DNA of 64,000 nt from Allobosea sp. CS1GBMeth4 (GTDB taxonomy: Bacteria; Pseudomonadota; Alphaproteobacteria; Rhizobiales; Beijerinckiaceae). Below the pieces are notes generated by a model. That model saw only the letters and a program-made list of their open reading frames with translations. It made no database searches and was not told the DNA's origin. Position numbers and translations under genes: made by a program. Location: contig NZ_FYAS01000025.1 of the NCBI RefSeq assembly GCF_900185715.1, forward strand, positions 310,001-374,000, read 5' to 3'. Positions 1 through 8,131 of the stretch are shown here, piece after piece; positions within the stretch are counted from its first letter, which is position 1, and each line of letters starts with the position of its first letter.

Positions 1-892
1 CGCCCGGCGGCACCTTCAGCGCGGCTGCGTCCGGGGCCGTCTTGGCCGCGGCGCCCCCTGTGGTGCACAGGATCGGCAGGCCGCGCGCCAGCGCCTCGGT
101 CAGCACCATGCCGTAGCCCTCGAACAGCGAGGGCATCACGAACAGATCGGCGCTCGCATAGGCGGCGTCGAGCTCGGCCTGTCCGAGCACGCCGGCGAGC
201 CTGATCCGGCCGGACAGGCCGGCCGCGGCGATCTGCGCCTTGAGCGCGACCGTGGTGTCCGGCGCGCGGTCGTCGGCGCCGACGATGGTCAGTCGCCACG
301 GCCGGTCGGCCAGCGCCTCCAGCGCCGCGACGAGGACGTCATAGCCCTTGCGCGGGACGAGCGAGCCGACGGCGAGCAGCGCGACCGTCTCGCTGCCGGA
401 GCCGGCGGCCCTCGCCGTCGGGTCGACACCCGGCTCGGCCACGGTGATCCGCTCCGCCGGCACCGAGAAGTCGGCGACCAGCAGCCGCTTCGTCGTCTCG
501 CTGGAGGTGACGACAGCCTCCGCATGGCGCAAGGCCGCGGCCTCGCGCCTGACGAACTGCGCCGCCTCGTCCGGCGAGAGCCCGGTCTCCAGCCCGAGCG
601 GGTGATGCACCAGAGCGACCACCCGCCCGGCCAGCCCGGCGGCGATGCTCTCCGGGAAGGCGCCATAGGCGAGCCCGTCGATCAGCAGCACGCTGTCGAA
701 AGGCTGCGACAGGATCGCCCGGCCGGTCTCGGCGAGATCGGCCGCGCTCGGCTTCGGAAAGCCGCCCGGCAGCGGCAGGTGCCGCGCCGCGACGCCCATC
801 TCGCGCCATTCCTTCAGCAGCCGCCGGTCATAGGCATAGCCGCCGGTCGGCAGCGACAGATCGCCGGGAATGGCGAAGACGATCTCGCTCAC
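1..892 (-). CDS. GT4-family glycosyltransferase (partial, 3' end off window)
   Basis: Retaining glycosyltransferase of the GT4 (GT-B fold) type, expected to be cytosolic and to transfer a sugar from a nucleotide-sugar donor; the acceptor is unknown. It begins at a GTG whose first bases overlap the stop of the upstream pterin-fold gene (GTGA, 889-892), so the two are translationally coupled. The N-terminus has a glycine-rich 'LPTGGYAYDRRLL' segment typical of GT4 acceptor loops. The second domain shows 'VGSLVPRKGYDVL' and the E-x7-E donor-site motif in 'FEGYGMVLTEALARG'. The C-terminal end lies beyond base 1. It is the last visible gene of a three-gene operon with the pterin-fold protein and an MDR dehydrogenase, so its substrate may be their product (inference). 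Confidence 0.88.
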   Translation of the reverse strand, partial: MSEIVFAIPGDLSLPTGGYAYDRRLLKEWREMGVAARHLPLPGGFPKPSAADLAETGRAILSQPFDSVLLIDGLAYGAFPESIAAGLAGRVVALVHHPLGLETGLSPDEAAQFVRREAAALRHAEAVVTSSETTKRLLVADFSVPAERITVAEPGVDPTARAAGSGSETVALLAVGSLVPRKGYDVLVAALEALADRPWRLTIVGADDRAPDTTVALKAQIAAAGLSGRIRLAGVLGQAELDAAYASADLFVMPSLFEGYGMVLTEALARGLPILCTTGGAAAKTAPDAAALKVPPG

Positions 893-1290
893 GCGAGGGC
901 GCCCTCGTAGCTCGCCCTGGCCAGGTCGGTCTCGTGCAGGGTGACGCGGATCTTCGCAAGATCGGCGGCGTCGGCGCCGAGCTTGCCGGAGCGGGCCGCG
1001 GCCGCCATCGCGTCGAACACGTATTTGCAGAGGAATTCGGTGGTGGTCAGCACGCCCTCGAGCTGCGGCAAGCTGTCGAGATTCTTGTAGTTCAGCGGCT
1101 TCAGCGTCTCGTTGAGCACGTTCAGCGCCGCGCCGATGTCGACCACAACGTTCTGGCGCGTCAGGCTCTCGCGGAAGAAGGCGACGTCGACGACGAAGGT
1201 CGCGCCATGCAGCGCCTGCGCCGGGCCGAAGAACGGGTCGGGCAGCGAATGGCCGATCATGATGCGGTCGCGGACTTCGACGGAAAACAT
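889..1290 (-). CDS. Divergent 6-pyruvoyl-tetrahydropterin synthase/QueD-fold protein
   Basis: 133-residue protein of the PTPS/QueD (T-fold) family. Alignment by eye to E. coli QueD shows the fold landmarks: 'IMIGHSL' (His14, first zinc ligand), 'LHGATFVVDV' (His28), 'VVVDIGAALN', and the pterin-anchoring Glu in 'LHETD' (Glu120). However the usual HGH zinc pair is HGA (Ala30), no catalytic Cys precedes His28, and the Asp-His of the catalytic triad (LDHHYLND in QueD) is Asn67-Tyr68. So it probably binds a pterin-like ligand but should not do standard QueD or PTPS chemistry. It sits between an MDR dehydrogenase (51 bp upstream) and a glycosyltransferase (4-bp overlap). Annotation pipelines would likely call it 6-carboxytetrahydropterin synthase, which I think is misleading. 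Confidence 0.85.
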   Translation of the reverse strand: MFSVEVRDRIMIGHSLPDPFFGPAQALHGATFVVDVAFFRESLTRQNVVVDIGAALNVLNETLKPLNYKNLDSLPQLEGVLTTTEFLCKYVFDAMAAAARSGKLGADAADLAKIRVTLHETDLARASYEGALA

Positions 1291-1340
1291 GGGCGATCTC
1301 CTTCAGCGCGCGCAGTCTTGGCGAAGGCCGGTGCGCGACG

Positions 1341-2333
1341 TCAATAGCGCAGGACAGCCGTCAGCCCCGCGCCGGCGAACAGCGCCGGCAGGCGCGCCGG
1401 AGCATCGCTGAACGCGATCTCGTCGGTGATCAGCGCGTCGAGCCGCTCATCCGCCAGCAGGGCCAGCGCCGCCTGCATCCGGCGCGCATAGCCGAACCGC
1501 GCTCGCCGCGAAGGCGAGACCTGCCCGACTTGCGAGGAGACGAGTTGCAGGCGCCGGGCATGGAAGGCTCCGCCGAGCGCGACGGCGACGTCGCCCGCGC
1601 CGTACCAGCTCAGCTCGACGATCCGGGCCTCGAGCCCGGCCGCCCCGATCGCTGTGGCGAGGCCGGCAGCGCTCGCGCTGGCATGGAAGACGAGGTCCGC
1701 ATCCCGCGGACAATCCGCCGGCAGCGCGAAGCGGCAGCCCAGCGCTTCCGCGAGCCCGGCGCGGCTTCGATCGAGATCGACCAGGATCACCTCCGCCCCC
1801 GGCAGCTTGCCGGCGATGAAGGCCGTCAGCAGGCCGAGCACCCCGCCGCCAACCACGACGATCCGGTCAGCGGGGCCCGAGCCCGCATCCCAATGCGCGT
1901 TGAGCGCGGTTTCCATGTTCGCGGCGAGCACGGCCCGCCTTGCCGGGACGCTCTCGGGAACTGGCGTCACGCGCTCGGCCGGAACCACGAAGCGGTCCTG
2001 ATGCGGATGCAGGCAGAACACGGTCCTGCCCAGCAGGTCCGCCGGCCCCGCCTCCACGGTGCCGACGGCGCAGTAGCCGTATTTCACGGGATAGGGGAAC
2101 GCACCCTGCTGGAGAGGCGCGCGCATGCGCTCATATTCGCTCTCGGGCACGCGGCCTTCGAAGACCAGGCGCTCGGTGCCGCGGCTGACGCCGCTCCAGA
2201 GCGTGCGGACGCGGCATTCGCCCGGACCGGGCCCTGCCAGCTCCTCCGCGTTCAGGACGCATTCACGCGGGGCGGCATACCAGAGCGCCTTCGCCTGTAC
2301 CCTTGCGTCATTCGCATTTGCCGGCTTTACCAC
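1341..2333 (-). CDS. MDR-family dehydrogenase without catalytic zinc ligands
   Basis: 330-residue medium-chain dehydrogenase/reductase. The N-terminal GroES-like half carries 'GVSRGTERLVFEG' and 'VKYGYCAVGTVEAG' where zinc alcohol dehydrogenases have the Cys and GHE ligands, so catalytic zinc is probably absent. This resembles the bacteriochlorophyllide dehydrogenase (BchC)-like branch of the family. The nucleotide-binding half has 'VVVGGGVLGLLTAFIAGKL' followed by an acidic beta2 end ('ILVDLD'), suggesting NAD(H) preference. I chose the GTG at 2333 because a GGAGGG ribosome site lies 5-6 bp upstream; reading further upstream runs antisense into opgH. First gene of the operon with the pterin-fold protein and glycosyltransferase. 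Substrate unknown. Confidence 0.82.
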   Translation of the reverse strand: MVKPANANDARVQAKALWYAAPRECVLNAEELAGPGPGECRVRTLWSGVSRGTERLVFEGRVPESEYERMRAPLQQGAFPYPVKYGYCAVGTVEAGPADLLGRTVFCLHPHQDRFVVPAERVTPVPESVPARRAVLAANMETALNAHWDAGSGPADRIVVVGGGVLGLLTAFIAGKLPGAEVILVDLDRSRAGLAEALGCRFALPADCPRDADLVFHASASAAGLATAIGAAGLEARIVELSWYGAGDVAVALGGAFHARRLQLVSSQVGQVSPSRRARFGYARRMQAALALLADERLDALITDEIAFSDAPARLPALFAGAGLTAVLRY

Positions 2334-2375
2334 GCATCGCCCTCCGCGCCGTTCCCCGCCAGCCCTGACGAGCCC

Positions 2376-4199
2376 ATGACGGAAACCGCCATGAACCAGC
2401 GCCCCGCTCCGACCACGTTCGAAGCGGTGGCGCAAGAGGACTTCCGGCTGACGCCGGCGGGGCTGCAATCGGTCCAGGCCCTGCGGGCGCGGCGCTGGCT
2501 CGTCGCGACGCTGAATCTCCTGACGCTGGCGGCCCTGCTCTGCGGCCTCGCGCATGTGCTCTCGGCCGGCGGCTGGAGCCTGGCCGACATCGCGATCTTG
2601 ATAGCCTTCCTGTTCGGCGCGCCGTGGACCGTGCTCGGCTTCTGGAACGCCGCGATCGGGCTCTGGCTGCTGCACGGCGTCACGGATGGACTCGACCGGG
2701 TCGCCCCCTTCGCCACCGCTGGCGACGCGTCGACCCCGCTCACGGTCCGCACCGCGGTGCTGATGACGCTGCGCAACGAGGTTCCGGCCCGGGCCTTCCG
2801 GCGGCTCGAAGTGGTCAAGCAGAGCCTCGACGCCACCGGCGAAGGCGCCTGGTTCGACTATTTCGTGCTCTCGGACACCGACGACCCGGCCGTCGCCGCG
2901 GCCGAGGACCAACTGGCCGCCGCCTTCGCCGCACGCATCGGCGAGCCCGGCCGCCTGACCTATCGCCGCCGCAGCGACAATGCCGGCTACAAGGCCGGCA
3001 ATCTCCGCGATTTCTGCGAGCGCTGGGGCGACCGCTACGAGCTCATGCTGCCGCTCGACGCCGACAGTGTGATGTCGGGCGATGCCATCGTGAAGCTCGC
3101 CCGGATGATGCAGGCCCATCCGAAGCTCGGCATCCTGCAGAGCCTCGTCGTCGGCATGCCGAGCAAATCGGCCTTCGCCCGCATCTTCCAGTTTGGCATG
3201 CGCCACGGCATGCGGCCCTACACCATGGGCTCGGCCTGGTGGATCGGCGATTGCGGCCCGTTCTGGGGCCACAACGCCATGGTGCGGATCGCGCCCTTTC
3301 GCGATCATTGCCATCTGCCCGTCGTGCCGGGCGGGCCCCCGCTGGGCGGGCCGGTCATGAGCCACGACCAGGTCGAGGCCACCCTGATGCGCCGCGCCGG
3401 CTACGAGGTTCGCGTCCTGCCGGTGGAGGCCGGCAGCTGGGAGGAGAACCCGCCGACCATGCTCGAATTCGCCCGGCGCGACCTGCGCTGGTGCCTCGGC
3501 AACCTGCAATATCTCAAGATCCTCGATATCCCGGGGCTGAAGATCATGAGCCGCTTTCAGCTCGCTTGGGCGATCCTGATGTTCATCGGCCTGCCCGCCT
3601 GGACGCTGATGATCGCGCTGCTGCCGCTCAAGGCTCTCGAGGACCGTGCCATCGCCGATTATCCGGCCGGTCTCGCCGCCTTCCTCTACGTGCTGTTCTT
3701 CGCGATGTATCTCTCGCCCAAGCTCGCCGGCTTCGCCGACATCCTGCTGACGAAGGGCGGCACGCTGCGTTATGGCGGCAGCGCCCGCTTCATCGCCTCC
3801 TCGCTGGTCGAGATCGTCTTCGCCTTCCTGCAGGGCGCGGTCTCGAGCTTCCGGACGACGCTGTTCATGATCGGCCTCGCCTTCGGCAAGGCGAGGATCG
3901 GCTGGAATGGCCAGGCGCGCGACGCCCACGCTCTCTCCCTCGCCACCGCCTTCGCCGGCCTCTGGCCGCATCTCCTCTTCGGGCTCTATGTCGTCGGCAC
4001 GCTCGCCTTGCTCTCTCCGACCGTGCTGATCTGGTCGCTGCCGCTGACCGCCGGCTATCTGCTCGCCATCCCCTTCGCGATGCTGACGGCGGCGCCGGCT
4101 CTCGGCGCCCTCCTCGTCCGTGCGGGTCTCTGCGGTATTCCCGAGGATTTCCACCCGCCGGCCGAGATCGTCGCGATCCAGGGAGGCGCGGCGCGATGA
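2376..4199 (+). CDS. opgH: OpgH/MdoH-type glucan glucosyltransferase
   Basis: Inner-membrane GT2 glucosyltransferase of the MdoH/OpgH family, which polymerises glucose from UDP-glucose into the backbone of osmoregulated periplasmic glucans. 607 residues from the ATG at 2376 (602 if the ATG at 2391 is used). Two N-terminal membrane segments (about residues 45-105) precede the catalytic domain with 'DNAGYKAGNL', 'LPLDADSVMSG', 'FWGHNAMVRI', 'MSHDQVEATL' and the acceptor motif 'RRDLRWCLGNLQYLK'; several membrane segments follow. It is much shorter than E. coli OpgH (847 residues), lacking the long N-terminal extension. Unusually, no opgG/opgD partner lies nearby; instead it overlaps (ATGA) an FkbM methyltransferase. 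Confidence 0.9.
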   Translation: MTETAMNQRPAPTTFEAVAQEDFRLTPAGLQSVQALRARRWLVATLNLLTLAALLCGLAHVLSAGGWSLADIAILIAFLFGAPWTVLGFWNAAIGLWLLHGVTDGLDRVAPFATAGDASTPLTVRTAVLMTLRNEVPARAFRRLEVVKQSLDATGEGAWFDYFVLSDTDDPAVAAAEDQLAAAFAARIGEPGRLTYRRRSDNAGYKAGNLRDFCERWGDRYELMLPLDADSVMSGDAIVKLARMMQAHPKLGILQSLVVGMPSKSAFARIFQFGMRHGMRPYTMGSAWWIGDCGPFWGHNAMVRIAPFRDHCHLPVVPGGPPLGGPVMSHDQVEATLMRRAGYEVRVLPVEAGSWEENPPTMLEFARRDLRWCLGNLQYLKILDIPGLKIMSRFQLAWAILMFIGLPAWTLMIALLPLKALEDRAIADYPAGLAAFLYVLFFAMYLSPKLAGFADILLTKGGTLRYGGSARFIASSLVEIVFAFLQGAVSSFRTTLFMIGLAFGKARIGWNGQARDAHALSLATAFAGLWPHLLFGLYVVGTLALLSPTVLIWSLPLTAGYLLAIPFAMLTAAPALGALLVRAGLCGIPEDFHPPAEIVAIQGGAAR

Positions 4200-4954
4200 A
4201 GCCGGTCGCCTATCCCAGAGGCACGGCCAGGAGCCTTTCGCGCTCGCTGCGCGTCTATCATGGCGACCATGCCCGCAAGGCCGCGATGGACGGCCTCTAT
4301 GCCCGCTTCCTGCGGCCGGGCGACCTCGCCTTCGACATCGGCGCCCATGTCGGCGACCGCATCTCCTCGTTCCGCCGGCTCGGCGCCCATGTCGTCGCGC
4401 TCGAGCCGCAGCCCGGGCCGGCGCGGGCGCTGCGCCTGATCCATGGCCGCGATCCGAAGGTGACCCTGGTCGAGGCCGCCTGCGGCGAAAGCCCGGGCAG
4501 CGCGACCCTCAGGATCAACAGCGCCAACCCGACCGTTTCCACCCTCTCCGCCGCGTTCGTCGAGGCGGCGAGAGGCGAGGAGGGCTGGCGCGAGCAGGTC
4601 TGGGATCGCGAGCTCAGCGTGCCCTGCACCACGCTCGACGCGCTGATCGGCGAATACGGCCTCCCCGCTTTCGTCAAGATCGACGTCGAGGGCTTCGAGG
4701 CGCATGTCCTCGCCGGCCTCACCCGTGCGCCGCCCGCCCTCTCCTTCGAATTCACCACGATCCAGCGCGATGTCGCGCAGGCCTGCCTCGCCCGGCTCGC
4801 AGCGCTCGGCCCCTACAGCTTCAACGTCGCGCTCGGCGAGAGCCAGGCGCTCGGCTTCCCGGACGCGGTTCCCGCCGCGGCCATGGCTCGCTATATCCGC
4901 GAGCTGCCGCATGATGCGAACTCGGGCGATGTCTACGCCCTTCTGCAAGGCTGA
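4196..4954 (+). CDS. FkbM-family SAM-dependent methyltransferase
   Basis: 252-residue class I methyltransferase of the FkbM family, which often O-methylates sugars. Motif I is 'LAFDIGAHVGDRISSF' (about residues 43-58), the acidic end of beta2 is 'VVALEPQPG', and the family's 'VKIDVEGFEAHVL' block follows near residue 160. The start ATG overlaps the stop of opgH by four bases (ATGA, 4196-4199), implying translational coupling and a shared process. By context I infer that it methylates the nascent glucan or another saccharide made by OpgH; the sequence alone does not show the substrate. The next gene starts 6 bp after its stop. Confidence 0.87.
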   Translation: MKPVAYPRGTARSLSRSLRVYHGDHARKAAMDGLYARFLRPGDLAFDIGAHVGDRISSFRRLGAHVVALEPQPGPARALRLIHGRDPKVTLVEAACGESPGSATLRINSANPTVSTLSAAFVEAARGEEGWREQVWDRELSVPCTTLDALIGEYGLPAFVKIDVEGFEAHVLAGLTRAPPALSFEFTTIQRDVAQACLARLAALGPYSFNVALGESQALGFPDAVPAAAMARYIRELPHDANSGDVYALLQG

Positions 4955-4960
4955 CCGACG

Positions 4961-5953
4961 ATGACGACGTCCCTGACCGCGCGGCTGCGCGCCCTCTTCC
5001 TCCCGCTCGCCCTTCTCGCCGCCGGCGCGGCCCACGCCGCCAGCGACATCGCCGTCGAGGTGAAGAACGAATCCGAGCCGGTGCTCTGCGCCGAGAAGGA
5101 CAACGTCACCATCAAGGCGATCTCGCCCGAGGTCCGGCGCTTCCAGATCGAGGCCGCGCATCCGGCCTATATCTCCGGCCTGGTCAAGGACAATTGGGAG
5201 GCCGACTGGACGGCCTGCGACATGACCGGCGATCCGGTCTTCAAGGCGCCGGTGCCGCCGCGCCGCGTCACCTTCTACGAGAGCATCGAGTACTGGCTGG
5301 TCGGCTACACCTTCGAGACCTTCTGGCGCCCGGCCGACGCCACCTTCAAGGTCGGCGACCGCGTCGAGAAGGGCCTGCACCTCGTCCAGCTCTGGAAGCT
5401 CGGCAAGGACAAGTCCTACGAGGTCCTCGTGGTCTATCCGCAGGACGGCTACTGGCGCGCCCGGCCGATGCCGCCGCAGCATCTCGGCTTCTCCTCCTAC
5501 GGCTCCTCCTTCCTGTTCGGGCCGATCGAGCAGGACGGCGCCCGGCCGGTGGTGAACATCAGGGAGATCGAATTCGACCCGAAGACCACCTCCTTCAAGC
5601 TCAGCTTCAAGGACGGCTCCTCCGGCACGCTCAGGCTCGGCAGCGTCGACGAGAACCGCATGGTCCTCGACGCCGTGCTCGACAGGCCGGTGACCGGAGG
5701 CAAGGGCTTCGTCGCGCTGCGCTCGATGTACGTCACCGAGTTCAACAACGACGTCGCCCGCATCGCCATCCGCGAGCCCGGCGCCAAGGGCTGGCGCGAG
5801 GAGCGGCTGATGCCCTTCGCCGGCGGCAAGGCGACCGACATCTGGATGGGCCGCACCACCCATTCCCAGCACAACACCTCCTCGCCCGACATGGTGTTCC
5901 GCAACTTCTCGAAGGACCCGACCCTGCCGGCCAGGCCGGAGGCGAAGAAATAG
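4961..5953 (+). CDS. Periplasmic protein of unknown function in the opgH operon
   Basis: 330 residues with a clear Sec signal peptide (basic start, hydrophobic 'LFLPLALLAAGAAHA', cleavage near residue 26). I do not recognise a named domain. The mature part is rich in aromatic residues and beta-type stretches ('YISGLVKDNWEADW', 'ESIEYWLVGYTFETFW', 'LGFSSYGSSFLFGP', 'SFKLSFKDGSSGTLRLG') and has two cysteines near its N-terminal half (in 'VLCAEKD' and 'WTACDMTG') that could pair. It follows the methyltransferase by 6 bp and so is cotranscribed with opgH. It may take the place of OpgG/OpgD in periplasmic glucan processing, but that is inference from position only. Confidence 0.8.
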   Translation: MTTSLTARLRALFLPLALLAAGAAHAASDIAVEVKNESEPVLCAEKDNVTIKAISPEVRRFQIEAAHPAYISGLVKDNWEADWTACDMTGDPVFKAPVPPRRVTFYESIEYWLVGYTFETFWRPADATFKVGDRVEKGLHLVQLWKLGKDKSYEVLVVYPQDGYWRARPMPPQHLGFSSYGSSFLFGPIEQDGARPVVNIREIEFDPKTTSFKLSFKDGSSGTLRLGSVDENRMVLDAVLDRPVTGGKGFVALRSMYVTEFNNDVARIAIREPGAKGWREERLMPFAGGKATDIWMGRTTHSQHNTSSPDMVFRNFSKDPTLPARPEAKK

Positions 5954-6118
5954 CCGATCCTTCCGGTGGTCGCGCCGCGAGCGGATGGCGCGCGAGGCGG
6001 AGCGGTCGTCGGGCGGGCTGCGGCCGCGGAACCGTGCCGCGCCTCTCCATGTTACCGATGACGCGCCGGCCCCGACGGGCTAGCTTGCGCCTGCAAGCCC
6101 TGACTGACGAGATTGCCC

Positions 6119-6898
6119 ATGCCGCGTTTTGCCGCCAACCTCTCGATGATGTTCACCGAATGGAGCTTCCTCGACCGCTTCAGGGCGGCCGCCGAAGCCG
6201 GTTTCGAGGCGGTGGAGTTCCTCTTCCCATACGAGCACGCGCCCGAACAGGTCGGGCTCGCGCTCGCCGGCGGCAAGCTCGAGCAGGCGCTGTTCAATCT
6301 CCCGCCCGGCGACTGGGCCAGGGGCGAGCGGGGCATGGCGGCCCTGCCCGGCCGCGAGGAGGAATTCCGCAAGGGCATCGAGACCGCCCTGGCCTATGTC
6401 CACGAGACCGGGGTCAAGCGCCTGCACATGATGGCGGGCCACGCCGATCCCGACGATCCCGCCGCGCAGAAGGCCTATCGCACCGCGATCGCCTATGCCG
6501 CCGACAGGCTGGGCGAACACGGGCTCGACCTTCTGCTCGAACCGATCAACGGCAAGGACATGCCGGGCTATTTCCTCAACGACTTCGACCAGGCGGCCGC
6601 CTATGTCCGCGAATCCGGCCGCCCCAACGTGAAGCTGCAGTTCGACATGTATCATTGCGAGCTGATCCATGGCGATGTCGGCGCCCGGCTGGAGGCGCTC
6701 TACCCGCTCGTCGGCCATGTCCAGATCGCCAATGCCGAGGGCCGGCACGAGCCCGACGGCACGCGGCCCGATTACCCGGCGCTGTTCGCTCAGCTCGACT
6801 CGCTCGGCTATGCCGGCTTCGTCGGCTGCGAATATCGCCCGCGCGCCGGCACGCTCGAAGGCCTCGGCTGGTTCTCGCCCTGGAAGAAGCACGCGTGA
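6119..6898 (+). CDS. hyi: Hydroxypyruvate isomerase / 2-oxo-tetronate isomerase
   Basis: 259-residue TIM-barrel enzyme of the xylose-isomerase-like superfamily, interconverting hydroxypyruvate and tartronate semialdehyde (or 2-oxo-tetronate substrates in the related OtnI group). Begins 'MPRFAANLSMMFTEW', typical of the family. The two metal/catalytic glutamates are visible as Glu141 in 'LLLEPIN' and Glu238 in 'GCEYRP'; 'FDMYH' and 'HVQIAN' supply further active-site residues. I prefer the ATG at 6119 to a TTG at 6113 because it matches the usual length (258-260). Its stop overlaps the GTG of glucokinase (GTGA, 6895-6898). Hyi and OtnI cannot be told apart here. Confidence 0.87.
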   Translation: MPRFAANLSMMFTEWSFLDRFRAAAEAGFEAVEFLFPYEHAPEQVGLALAGGKLEQALFNLPPGDWARGERGMAALPGREEEFRKGIETALAYVHETGVKRLHMMAGHADPDDPAAQKAYRTAIAYAADRLGEHGLDLLLEPINGKDMPGYFLNDFDQAAAYVRESGRPNVKLQFDMYHCELIHGDVGARLEALYPLVGHVQIANAEGRHEPDGTRPDYPALFAQLDSLGYAGFVGCEYRPRAGTLEGLGWFSPWKKHA

Positions 6899-7899
6899 GC
6901 GGCCCGGGCTTCCCCCATCCCGTGCTCGTCGCCGACATCGGCGGTACCAATTGCCGGCTCTCGCTGGTGCCGGCCCGCGGCGCGCCGCACGAGCCGCTGG
7001 CGCGGATCAGCACCGGGGCGCATCCGACGCCGGAGGCGGCGCTCGGCGCGGTGCTGTCGACGCTGACGGTCAGGCCGCGCTCGGCCATCCTCGCCGTCGC
7101 CGGCCCGCTCGACGGGCGCAGGGCGCAGCTGACCAATGCCAACTGGCATTTCGACGGCCCGGTGCTCGGCCGCGTGCTCGATCTCGAGCAGGGCCTGCTG
7201 GTCAATGATTTCGAGGCGCTCGCCGCCTCGCTGGCGGTGCTGAAGGATGGCGATCTCGCCAACCTCGTCCGTGGCCGCCCGGAGCCTGAAGGTCCGCGCC
7301 TGGTGCTCGGCCCCGGCACCGGCTTCGGCGCCGCCGCCCTGCTGCGGCGCGGCGACACCGGCATGCTGGTGCCGACCGAATCCGGCCATATCGGCATCGG
7401 CCCCGAGGATCCGGCCGAGGTGAAGCTCTGGCCCGTTCTGGCCGAGGGCATCCCGCGCGTCACCATCGAGGAATTGCTGAGCGGCAGCGGCCTCGTCCGC
7501 TTCCACCGGGCGGTGATGCGGCAGTCGCAGCTCGCCGAACCCGATGTCAGCGCCGCCGACGTGACCGCCCTCGCGCTCGACGGCAACCCGGCCGCGCTGA
7601 TGGCGGTGATCTGCTTCTGGCGGCTGCTGGCGCGCGTCGCCGGCGACCTTGCCCTCGGCTTCAAGGCGACCGGCGGGGTCTACCTCGCCGGCGGCATCGC
7701 GCCGCGCATCCTGCCGCTCGCCGACAAGGCGACGATCCACGCCGTGTTTTGCGGCAAGCCGCCGGTCGAGGACCTCGCTGCCCGCTTCGCGCTCAGCGTG
7801 ATCACCGCCGAGGATCCAGCCGAGCAGGGCCTCGCCGCCATCGCCGCCGCACCGCACCGCTTCGGCCTCGACGATCCCGCGCGCTTGTGGTTTGCGTGA
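6895..7899 (+). CDS. glk: Glucokinase
   Basis: 334-residue ROK-independent glucokinase (Glk family) phosphorylating glucose to glucose-6-phosphate with ATP in the cytosol. N-terminal phosphate-binding loop 'VLVADIGGTNCRLSL', sugar-binding 'TNANWHFDG' and 'LVNDFEALAASL', second phosphate motif 'VLGPGTGFGAA', and the substrate loop 'PTESGHIGIGPED'. The C-terminal 'GGVYLAGGIAPRI' adenosine motif is intact. The GTG start lies in a 4-bp overlap with the isomerase stop, so translation is coupled. Together with the sugar kinase at 19998-20933 it fits Entner-Doudoroff sugar use. Confidence 0.93.
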   Translation: MSGPGFPHPVLVADIGGTNCRLSLVPARGAPHEPLARISTGAHPTPEAALGAVLSTLTVRPRSAILAVAGPLDGRRAQLTNANWHFDGPVLGRVLDLEQGLLVNDFEALAASLAVLKDGDLANLVRGRPEPEGPRLVLGPGTGFGAAALLRRGDTGMLVPTESGHIGIGPEDPAEVKLWPVLAEGIPRVTIEELLSGSGLVRFHRAVMRQSQLAEPDVSAADVTALALDGNPAALMAVICFWRLLARVAGDLALGFKATGGVYLAGGIAPRILPLADKATIHAVFCGKPPVEDLAARFALSVITAEDPAEQGLAAIAAAPHRFGLDDPARLWFA

Positions 7900-8131
7900 G
7901 CGCCCGCGTTTGCTAGGGAACAAAGCATCGTTCCGCGGCGCCCCGCAGCGTCGAGCCCGGAACCCATGAACACGTCCTTCCTAAAGTGGGCGCGGCGAGC
8001 ACCGTGTCCTCTGGAAAATCGTCGTGTTCAGGGGTTCCCGGGCCCTTCGCTCCGCGAAGTCACGGAGTGACGGCGCGATTCGCGCCGCCTGATCAGCTGA
8101 CTTTCTCTCCCTTTCGAGATCGCGTCCTCCC

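Noticed and set aside
889..1290. Plain annotation as QueD (6-carboxytetrahydropterin synthase)
   Set aside because: The catalytic Cys/Asp/His and one zinc His are missing, so queuosine-pathway activity is unlikely.
2334..4154. Long minus-strand frame continuing upstream of the MDR dehydrogenase, antisense to opgH
   Set aside because: Its translation is low-complexity (Gly/Glu/Arg/His-rich) with no domain, and the MDR gene has its own GTG start with a ribosome site. It is a GC-driven shadow of opgH.
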